Source: Prionace glauca
Lineage: Eukaryota > Chordata > Chondrichthyes > Carcharhiniformes > Carcharhinidae
Reading direction: 5' to 3'
Assembly: GCA_037974335.1 (NCBI GenBank)
Contig: CM075760.1
Span: 54,209,890-54,273,889, forward strand
DNA: 64,000 bases
Part shown: piece after piece, positions 54,940 to 64,000 of the stretch
Position numbering within the stretch: position 1 is the first letter of the stretch
Layout: each line of letters opens with the position of its first letter
Notes under the pieces: model-generated
Database searches by the model: none
The model's input: the letters and a program-made list of their open reading frames with translations, nothing else
Told to the model about the DNA's origin: nothing
Made by a program: the position numbers and the translations under genes

Positions 54940-57110
54940 GTGTAAGTGGGAGAATGTGAGTGTGTGAAGGTGAGTGATTAAATGAGTGAGTTTGGATGAA
55001 TGATGGTGTATGTGTGAACGAAGGTGGGGAAGTGAGGGTGAGTGAGTGAAGTTCTTTGAGTGAGGATGAGTGATTGAGGGTGAGTAAGTGTGGGTGAGGG
55101 TGAGAGAGCGTGAGTAAATGAGGATGTGTGAGTGAGGGTAGGTGAGTGAAGGAGGCTGAATGTGAGTGAAGGTGGCTGGAAGAGTGTAGGTAAGCAAGAG
55201 TGAAAGAATGAGGGAGAGTGAGTGAGGATATGTGAAGGTTAGTGGAGGTGGGTGAGTGAAAGTGAGTGAGATTGAGTGAATGAGGGTGAGGGAGTGAATA
55301 TAACTGTGTAAGTGAAGGGTGAGAGTGAGTGAGTCAGGGTGTGTTATTGAGGGTGGTGTGTGAGGGAGAATGAATGTGGATGGGTGGGAGAGTGAGGATG
55401 AGTGAGTGAAGGTGGTTGATGAGGACGAGTGATTGAGGATTTGAGAGTTAGGGTGTGTGAATTTGAGTGATGATGAGGATGTGAGTGTGTGTGAGTGAAG
55501 GTAGGTGTGTGAGTTTGAGTGAGTTGCAATGGGTGAGGTGGCGCTAGTGAGAGAGAGAGACAGAGAGAAGGTCATTGAGCTTGAGTCTGTGGGGGTGAGT
55601 CTGGGTGATTGAGGGTAGGTAGGTGAGTGAGTGAGTGTGAGTGAGAGTGAGTTAGACTGGATGAGTGAGGGTGGATAAGTGGGGTGAGTGAGTGTGAGAG
55701 AATGGGGTGAGTGAGTGAGGGTGAGAGAGTGAGACTGGGTGAGTGAGGGTGGATTAGTGGGATGAGTGAATGAAGGTGAGTATGAATGTTGATGACTGAC
55801 TGAGGGTCTAAGTCAGTGGATGAGGTTTAGTGAGTGATGGTATATGAGTGTGGGTGGCTGAGTGACAGTGAGTTAATGAGGGCGCGTGAGGGTGAGTGCG
55901 TGAGGGTGAGTGAGTGAATGTGGGTGCGTGACTGAGGGTGTGAGAGTGAGTGAATGTGAGTGAGTCAGTGAGGGTGTGAGAATGAATGAGTCAGGCTGAG
56001 TGATTGAAGTTGAACGAGTGAGGTTGAATGAGTGTTTGTGGGTGAGTGAGGATGGATGAGAGTGAGTGAGCGAATATGAGTGAGTGATTGTGAGTGAGTG
56101 AGTGTGTGAGGGTGTGAGGATGAGTGAGTCAGGGCGTGTGTTTGAGTGAACGAGTGAGGTTGATTGAGGGTGTGTGAGTGCTTGTGTGTGTGAGGGGCGA
56201 TGGATGAGAGTGAGTGAGGGAATATGAGTGAGCGATTATGAGTGAGTGAGTGTGTGAGGGTGAGTAACTCAGATCAGTGAGCTTCTGAGTTTGAGTGCAT
56301 GAGGTTGAGTGCATGAGGTTGAGTGCATGAGGTTGAGTGCATGAGGATGAGTGCATGAGGATGAGTGCATGTGGACGAGTGCGTGAGGGCGGGTGCATGA
56401 GGTTGAGTGCATGGGGATGAGTGCGTGAGGGCGAGTGCATGAGAGCGAGTGTGTGTGAGGGCGACTGTGTGAGAGCGAGTGCTTGAGGGCAAGTGCTTGA
56501 GGGCGAGTGCGTGAGGGTGGACGAGTGAGCAAGGGTGAGTGAATGAGGGCGAGTCAGTAAGCATAAATGAGGATGAGTGAGTGTGGGTGAGTGATTGTGG
56601 ATGAGTGAGTGAGGGTGAGTGAATGAGGGTGAGTGAGTGAGGGAAGGTGGGTCAGTGAGCGTGAGTGAGTGAAGTTGTTTGAGTGAGGATGAGAGATTGA
56701 AGGTGAGTGAGTGAGCGTGAGTGAGTGAAGTTGTTTGAGTGAGGATGAGAGATTAAGGTGAGTGAGTGAGGGTGAGTGAGTGAAGTTGTTTGTGTGAGGA
56801 TGAGAGATTGAAGGTGAGTGAGTGAGGGTGAGTGAGTGAAGTTCTTTGAGTGAGGATGAGAGATTGAGGGTAAGTGAGGGTGAGTGAGTGAGAGTGTGTC
56901 AGTGAGGGAAGGTGGGTGAGTGAGTGAAGTTATTTGAGTGAGGATGAGAGATTGAGGGTGAGTGAGTGATGTTATTTGAGTGCGGATGAGAGATTGAGGG
57001 TGAGTGAGTGAAGTTATTTGAGTGAGGATGAGAGATTGAGGGTGAGTGAGTGAGTGTGGGTGAGGGTGAGAGAGTCAATGAGCCACCTCCTCCTCTCCCT
57101 CTCCATCGAT
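54940..57110 (+). repeat. GAGTGAGT-type minisatellite, heterogeneous part
   Basis: Variable runs of GGTGAGTGAGTGAG with local sub-arrays, such as GTTGAGTGCATGAG at 56,280-56,420 and GAAGTTGTTTGAGTGAGGAT from 56,670. G-rich and nearly C-free on the + strand. Confidence 0.92.
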
Positions 57111-58200
57111 CTTTTCCCGATTCTCTACATATGAGGGTGAGTGAGTGAGAGAGTGTGTGTCAGTGAGGGAAGGTGATTAAGTGAGGGTGAGTGAGTGAAG
57201 TTCTTTGAGTGAGGATGAGAGATTGAGGGTGAGTGAATGAGGGTGAGTGAGTGAGAGTGTGTCAGTGAGGGAAGGTGGGTAAGTGAGGGTGAGTGAGTGA
57301 AGTTGTTTGAGTGAGGATGAGAGATTGAGGGTGAGTGAGTGAAGTTATTTGAGTGAGGACGAGAGATTGAGGGTGAGTGAATGAGGGTGAGTGAGTGAGA
57401 GTGTGTCAGTGAGGGAAGGTGGGTAAGTGAGGGTGAGTGAGTGAAGTTGTTTGAGTGAGGATGAGAGATTGAGGGTGAGTGAGTGAAGTTATTTGAGTGA
57501 GGACGAGAGATTGAGGGTGAGTGAATGAGGGTGGGTGAGTGAGAGTGTGTCAGTGAGGGAAGGTGATTAAGTGAGGGTGAGTGAGTGAAGTTCTTTGAGT
57601 GAGGATGAGAGATTGAAGGTGAGTGAATGAGGGTGAGTGAGTGAGAGTGTGTCAGTGAGGGAAGGTGGGTAAGTGAGGGTGAGTGAGTGAAGTTGTTTGA
57701 GTGAGGATGAGAGATTGAGGGTGAGTGAGTGAAGTTATTTGAGTGAGGACGAGAGATTGAGGGTGAGTGAATGAGGGTGAGTGAGTGAGAGTGTGTCAGT
57801 GAGGGAAGGTGGGTAAGTGAGGGTGAGTGAGTGAAGTTGTTTGAGTGAGGATGAGAGATTGAGGGTGAGTGAGTGAAGTTATTTGAGTGAGGACGAGAGA
57901 TTGAGGGTGAGTGAATGAGGGTGAGTGAGTGAGAGTGTGTCAGTGAGGGAAGGTGATTAAGTGAGGGTGAGTGAGTGAAGTTCTTTGAGTGAGGATGAGA
58001 GATTGAAGGTGAGTGAATGAGGGTGAGTGAGTGAGAGTGTGTCAGTGAGGGAAGGTGGGTAAGTGAGGGTGAGTGAGTGAAGTTATTTGAGTGAGGATGA
58101 GAGATTGAGGGTGAGTGAGTCAGTGTGGGTGAGGGTGAGAGAGTCAGTGAGCCACCTCCTCCTCTCCCTCTCCATCGATCTTTTCCCGATTCTCTCCATT
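57082..58200 (+). repeat. Higher-order minisatellite array with duplicated unique flank
   Basis: GTCAGTGAGGGAAGG starts units at 57,159, 57,261, 57,405, 57,549, 57,651, 57,795, 57,939 and 58,041. Unit lengths are 102, 144, 144, 102, 144, 144, 102, giving a 390-bp super-unit. The 144-bp units contain one extra 42-bp GAAGTT...GGGTGAGT module. A non-repetitive flank (GCCACCTCCTCCTCTCCCTC and on) occurs at both 57,082 and 58,147. Confidence 0.92.
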
Positions 58201-58752
58201 GATCAGCTTTCAGTAACAGGGCTGTGTAAAGTCAGGAATCAGTGTAGATCACCGGGCAGCTGCTTTAATGTCGGGGCCTTTCTTTCAGAAACACGGATCA
58301 GTGAACAAATAGACAGACTGAGGGAGCTGGAAGGGAAGCTTCCAGCAAAACTAGGGTCACACAGGAATCAAACACCAAGTTTACACCAGTATTGGGGAGC
58401 CAGGCGGACTTAGTCTCAGCCAGATCCCTTCTTATTGATTGTGTCTTTGTGTCCGGTGTAACACATGGAAATCCCTACTTCTGACCTCATGTTGGATGGA
58501 ATGTGTCATTGATGAAGCAATAGAAGATTGTTGGTCCCAGAACAGTCCCCTGCCGAACTCCTGCAGTGATTTCTCAACTTAGATGTTTGACCTCCAACAA
58601 CCATCACCATCTTGCTTTGTGCTAAATATGACTCCAAACAGAGAACAATTTCCAGCTGAAACTTATTCACATGAGTTTTACTCGGGCTCCTCGATCCCAC
58701 CCTCATTCAAATGTTAGTCAGGGAGAGGGAGGGGGAGGGGGCGGGGGAGGGG

Positions 58753-59054
58753 GTGGCCGAGGCGGCACAGCGATTAACGCTGCTGCCTCACAGTTCAATT
58801 CCCGATTTGGGTCATTGTGTATGGAGTTAGTAATTTCACCCCGTGTCTGCTTGGGTTTCCTTCGGATGCTCCTGTTTCCTCCCACAGTCCAAAGAAGTTT
58901 GGGTTCAGGGGACTGGCCGTGCGAATAGGTTCAGGAGGTCTAGTTAGAGTAAACACATGTGGTTATGGGGATAGGGCTTTGGTGGAATTCCTGTTGATGC
59001 AGACTCGATGGGCTGAATGGCCTCCTTCTGTACTGTAGGATCTCGTGATTCTAT
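58753..59054 (+). repeat. HE1-type SINE, near full length
   Basis: It has a tRNA-like head (GGCACAGCGATTAACGCTGC, B-box-like GTTCAATTCCC), a core ('ttcctcccacagtccaaaga') and a tail ('ggcctccttctgtactgtag', then ATTCTAT). A G-rich stretch lies just before it (58,720-58,755). Confidence 0.85.
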
Positions 59055-59079
59055 TCTACGATGTAAATGACAGTCTCTC

Positions 59080-59519
59080 TGACGTATGTGAGGTGGAAAG
59101 TGTGTGAGGTGTGTTTGGGTGTGTGTTTGATAGAGAGAGAGAGTGAATGTGTGTGAGAAGGTGCCTGTGTGTGACAGACTGTGTTTGCACATGTGTGAGA
59201 CAGTGGGCTGCGTTTGCAAGAGGGGGCAGTGTGCCTACTAGAAAGCAAATATACTGTTCATGAGTGTGTGGAAGTGTGCATGGGATTGTGTGTGAGTGAG
59301 AAAAATGTGTGCAATGTACATGGGTGATAGAGGCAAAGTGTGTGTGTGTGTGTGACAGAGAACGTTTGCGTGACACTGTGCTTGTGGGAGAGACTGTGTC
59401 TGTGTGTAAGTTGGAGTGTGTGCATAGGTCTATGTTTGTGAGAGAGTGTGAGCGAGCTAGTGTGAGAGAGAGCAAGAATGTACAGGTGTAAGATAATCTG
59501 TGCAACAGAGATAGAAATA

Positions 59520-59552
<33 letters not shown>

Positions 59553-59940
59553 TGCAAGTGCAAGAGGAATTGTGAGAAAGTGTGTGTGAATAAATGAGAG
59601 ACAACTTGAGCGTGTGTGACAGAGTGTGGGAGAGAGATTGCGTGTGTGAGAGCATGAGACTATGCTTATGTGTGTGTGTGTGTCTGCGTGTAAGAGAGAA
59701 TGTTTGTGGAGATGTGTGCGTGTGAGTGTTTTTGTGTATGAGATGTGAGAGACTGATTGAGAGAGCGAGAGTATGTCTGGATTTGTATTTGAGACAGAGT
59801 ATGTAGACCGTGAGAGAAAGAGAATGTGTGTGAGATATCGTATGAGAGAGAAAGTAAGTGTGCGTGTGTATGTGTGAGAGAATATGAGCGTCTCTCTGTG
59901 TGTATTTATGTGTGTGAGAGTGTGTGATGTGTGTAAGTCT
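59080..59940. repeat. TG/GA-rich simple repeat
   Basis: Alternating GTGTGT and GAGAGA tracts with diverged spacers. Open frames on the minus strand are low-complexity artefacts. Confidence 0.85.
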
Positions 59941-60984
59941 CTATCTGGCTGATTCAGTCTGGAAAAGCACCCTCACTCCACACATACTCACCCACTCGCA
60001 CAATAAGTGGGAGTGACAAGCGAGCACAACACGGACTGTGGGGCAAGTGTTGGAAAAACATTTAAATCTTTCACAAGTCAGTCTCAATTAAATAATTTCC
60101 TCTTTCCTCAATGAGAGAAACTTGTAAAACCTCACGCAATCTGACACAATCCAGGGCAAAGCCACCTACAAGATTACCCGGCCCCTCATTCACCCTATTC
60201 ACTCTCTCCATCACTAACAAGCAGTGTCAGCACTGTGTGCATTATATACAACATGCACTGCAGCAACTCACCAAGGCTCCATAGAATACACTGTCCAAAC
60301 CCGCTGCCTTTACATCCTAACAGGACAAGGGCAGCAGCCATATCTGAAACACTATAACCTGTAAGCTTCCCTCCAAAACACACACCATCCTGACCTGAAA
60401 CAATTTCTCAATTCATTCATAATCGCTGGGTCAAAATCCTGGAACTCCCTGCCTAACAGCAGGGCGGATGTCTGCCGTTTTTCCCAGGATGCTTCATATC
60501 AATACTTTGTGAAGGAACAATTAGATTAAAAATTCTGGCCGAGCAAATGTCTCTAAAATGCCTTTAGAAGATTAAAAATAATATGCAAGTGAATGTGACC
60601 CTTTAACTGTCAAACTAAACAGTTCAGGGGCTGCTGTATTACGGAGCACAATATAGTAAATCTCACTTTGTATTTGTTCATCGAACATTCCCAAGGCCGG
60701 TACATCACTGCTTAAAAATCACCCAATTCTCCCTCTAAAGTCTGATGTTTCTGCTTCTCTGATGGACACAATATGCTTCAGGGACTTAATTTCTGAGACA
60801 CCGAGTCAAACAGTCAAATTTCCCACAGATACAAGTGCATTGAAGAAATAAATCAAATTTCACTTCTTGCAGGACAGGAGAAGGAATCAAAAGATTTATA
60901 ACCAGTCAGGGAGATTCCTGGTCCCAACACAGTGACCATACGCCCAGAAACAGAACAGACACAAACAGTTCAACAGTCGAGTTC

Positions 60985-61285
60985 CCAGCAGAAAGATCTG
61001 TTCAATCTGTCAATTTCAAACTGTTGGATTCTCATTGATCAATAGTCAAGTTACAACAGAAAATCAATAACCTATTTTAAATTAAACGGGTATTCATTTC
61101 AGAACTCCTCTCGACTTTTAATTATTTCTCTCTGCCTGTATCACTTCGCGAAAATTGTGTAAAAATGTAAGTTCGCTGAAAATGAGCAAAAATAACAGAT
61201 TCAGGACAGTTCAATGTCCCTATCAGAGATACAGTGACACAGTAACAGTTCAATGTCCCTAACAGAGATACAGTGACACACTAAG
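60985..61285 (+). repeat. Diverged direct duplication, copy 1
   Basis: 'ctgttcaatctgtcaattt', 'aacagattcaggacagttca' and 'agagatacagtgacac' are matched in order at 62,300-62,590. The last ~42 bp are repeated in tandem within copy 1. Confidence 0.75.
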
Positions 61286-62299
61286 AATTAAACAAACCGG
61301 GAAATATTTACATTGAAAATCGTTACCTGATTGGATCTAATTTCTTAATTAAATGTAATCAACAAAATTATCAAGGCAAAACAATTTATCGAGCCGAGCA
61401 CAGCTGGGTAAAGAAAAGTTTTGTTTTTGAATTCATTTTGATACAATTAAATATTCTCTAAGACTGATGATATTTTGCACGCTAGTGCAATATTCAAGGT
61501 CTTTTGTTTTGAATTAATCAGCGTTAATATTACATTTTAAGTTATTGTTAATTGTCAGTTAGTTCTCCTGTCAGCTGATTTGTTCTCTGTAATAAAATGA
61601 GTTTTCAATCATTCAAAACGTGCTTCTGCCCCCAACATTGTTAAATAATTAAGTTACAATTAAATCTCAATGTTAAACTATAATTTCAAATTACTGAATG
61701 GAAACATTCAAACATCTGTCATTCATTTACTTAAATCTAATCACATTGTAATATTTTACTTTTTCACTTTTACTACAAATATCTTATTACAACGAACAAA
61801 CGTGTTAAAAATGCAGATTTCTGAGTTTGTCCAGACTGTAACGGCCTGGCCGTTTGAAATCAATAATACTGCTTCCTAGATTTAATAATTTAGACCACGC
61901 ATATAACTTCATTACTGAACACATTGTTTAATTAAAGAAGACCTGAATTAAACAGTGCAAACACAGAGACGATAATTGATTCAAATCCTCTGTAACGCTA
62001 AAAACACGATGCAGAATATAAGTCTCAACCTTTTCTTCATTATAATATTTAATAAGAATTAAACATAAGCTTCAGTTAGTATGTATTCTTCCATTCTGTC
62101 ATTTATTCTGTGTTTAACATTAATGGGAGACATGATGTTATTAAGTGCTGAGCTAATATTATTTTTATAGTATTTATAATATCATATTATTTTTATATAA
62201 AGTAATCTTTTTGAATTTCAAGCATTTAATTGTCAGTCGGTAGCCAGTTTCTGTTGATACTTTACTACAATTCAAACACAATCATTTGAACAATTTTAC

Positions 62300-62590
62300 T
62301 TGAGTGTCAGCGAATTCCATCTGTCAGAAAACTGTGTTCAGTCTGTCAAATTTTTATAAACTGTTTGATTCTAATTGATCAAAGGTCAAATTACAACAGT
62401 GAAAAAATCAATAAAAATTTTAAATTAACCTGATGTTCATTTTAAAACTCCCTTTGCCTTTTAACTATTTCTCCCTGACTGTCTCAAATCACAAAAACTG
62501 GGCAATTATTTTTCTGAAAATGAGGACTTCGAATATAACAGATTCAGGGCAGTGTAATGTCCCTAACAGAGGCACAGTGAATTGTAATTC
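62300..62590 (+). repeat. Diverged direct duplication, copy 2
   Basis: 'gtgttcagtctgtcaaattt', 'aacagattcagggcagtgta' and 'cagaggcacagtgaatt' pair with copy 1. The shared 'gagcacggctgtgaaaacag' near 63,000 and 'gagcacagctgggtaaag' near 61,398 extend the match with gaps. Confidence 0.72.
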
Positions 62591-64000
62591 ATGTTTTATT
62601 TTAATATGTAACCATTAGTTAACATGAATAAAATGTCCTAACATATATTTATTTTATTTTCCGAAACTTTTCTGCTTTTTCCCTACAAGAATATTGAAAG
62701 GCAATTTTATTTTCATTTAGCCAGAACTGCTCAGTTTCACTGAGCGTAAACAATGTAAAAACAATTGAGGAACACTAAACAATTTCACAAATTTTGAGAT
62801 GCGATAAGTAATTAATTATCTCGTTATCTAATTTAAAAAAATACTCAGAACAGATAATCTGGTTCCAATTGCATAGAAAAAAATTAATAATCGGATACAA
62901 AAATTTCCAAAAAGGAAATTATTCTGCAAAACTCGTATTCCAGTAAATGCGAACTTAATCTGGGATATACCGATTAATGCAAAGTATCTTGTTCAACTGA
63001 GCACGGCTGTGAAAACAGCAGGTTATCATTGAAATAGCTTCTGGAATTGTCACAAAATATTTCCAGTCTGGAAAATGTTCTGGTCATGTTAATTGTGTGA
63101 AATACACAACAGAACTATTAAAGGGGATAATTGCTAAATTATTAATATAAAATAATCTGTGGTGAATATGGAGTTAAATTACCGATTAATAATTCTTTGA
63201 TTTACATTAATTTTACTATTAAAATTGTTCATGGGAAGTTTGTGATTGCAGCAAAGACTAAGTGTCCGAATGAGCGTTGTAAGTCATGACTCACTTGAAT
63301 TTGTAAGCGTTATTTAACATTTATAAAAATGCTGTGATATCTTTTCGGTGTTCTTTCCCCCCAACCTGCTTGTTTTCTCCCTACATAGATTTTCAAACTC
63401 AAAGATTGTTTCTGTTCAACCAGAAAACATCTAAACTCTCAACGGCACCGTTATACACTATTTAAACAACACAGAAATACTGCCACAAAGCCAAACCATA
63501 GCACAAATTTTAAACATTCACAGTGACTGTACCACAGAATCTCCTCAGCAGAAACACAACAAAACACATCAATGAGGGAATGAATCCGCTTCACAGAAAA
63601 ACAGATCAATTATCCATTCAACAGAATCAAATGTAACATTGCAAAATAAATCTCAATATCGAATCTAGCAAACCAGCTCTTAACCAATTATTAAACTAAA
63701 CAGAAATCTAGAATAATAGCAATAGCATTGCGAGGAGGTGGAATTTGTCCAATAAATTCGCGTTGAAACTTTATCACATCTTATTCATATTGGGTCATAT
63801 TTCAAACATATTTAAACATTTGGATGGTAAAAGTTCCAGCCATCAAATGCCACCGAGATTAAACATTGCAGGTATTCCAAATTCGGAATGCAGTGACAAA
63901 CTATGTTCTGAACGAGTGGCGTAAGCCGTTATCACTAAAGATTTTAAACATACAAACATAATAAAGCCTGCTTTATTTCTGCCTGCAGTTATGCGTCAAG

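Larger units (their letters stand above)
53139..64000 (-). other. Upstream region of right IgM cluster (expected J-C intron); no V, D or J found
   Basis: No JH-like WGxG block, heptamer/nonamer pair or VH-like exon was recognised on either strand from here to the window end. If the cluster is complete, the J-C intron is at least 10.8 kb. Confidence 0.55.
59950..64000. other. AT-rich region with an old internal duplication, no gene seen
   Basis: No long open frame, RNA gene or known mobile element was recognised. Two diverged copies of one segment occur (about 60,985-61,280 and 62,300-62,590). Confidence 0.6.

Noticed and set aside
54799-55580. 258-codon serine/histidine-rich open frame on the minus strand
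   Set aside because: It is the reverse reading of the GAGTGAGT minisatellite, low complexity throughout.
54940-58160. CRISPR-like regular repeats
   Set aside because: The units are contiguous tandem repeats without unique spacers, in vertebrate DNA. It is a minisatellite.

Overview
The window is vertebrate nuclear DNA, most likely from a shark or another elasmobranch. Two complete sets of secreted-type and membrane-type IgM heavy-chain constant exons sit in separate small clusters. The repeats are CR1-like LINE 3' ends and the tRNA-derived HE1-type SINE known from sharks, and a GPR139-like receptor of a kind expanded in cartilaginous fish is present. I cannot name the species.

Layout. (1) 1-8,790: IgM constant cluster on the + strand (C1, C2, C3, C4 with secretory tail, then TM1 and TM2). 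(2) 8,790-10,330: LINE 3' fragments. (3) 10,330-30,560: a tRNA island with about ten intact tRNA genes (Gln x2, Gly x2, Asn x2, Glu x2, Thr, Lys) and about ten tRNA pseudogenes. It is built from inverted duplications (10,328-15,630 against 23,030-28,382, and 20,340-21,455 against 29,785-30,560) and a direct tandem duplication (16.87-17.33 kb against 17.88-18.35 kb). A GC-rich, promoter-like segment with a CRE and an ATGGCGGC motif lies in each arm of the first pair. (4) 30,560-44,640: minisatellites, nested CR1-like LINEs, SINEs, a Penelope-like remnant and a two-exon GPR139-like receptor gene on the - strand with one apparent frameshift near its end. (5) 44,640-54,190: the second IgM constant cluster, on the - strand, an inverted copy of the first. 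(6) 54,160-59,950: pyrimidine-rich DNA, then more than 3 kb of GAGTGAGT-type minisatellite with higher-order structure, a SINE and TG-rich DNA, all in what should be the J-C intron of the second cluster. (7) 59,950-64,000: AT-rich DNA with an old internal duplication and no recognised gene.

How it works together. Each IgM cluster can make secreted mu chain by ending in C4 and using the AATAAA just downstream, or membrane mu chain by splicing from a donor inside the C4 exon to TM1 and TM2. The two clusters converge tail to tail, and all exon lengths match between them. The V, D and J segments that must feed them were not found; they would lie left of base 1 for the left cluster and beyond 64,000 for the right. 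The tRNA island and receptor gene lie in the roughly 36 kb between the two 3' ends.
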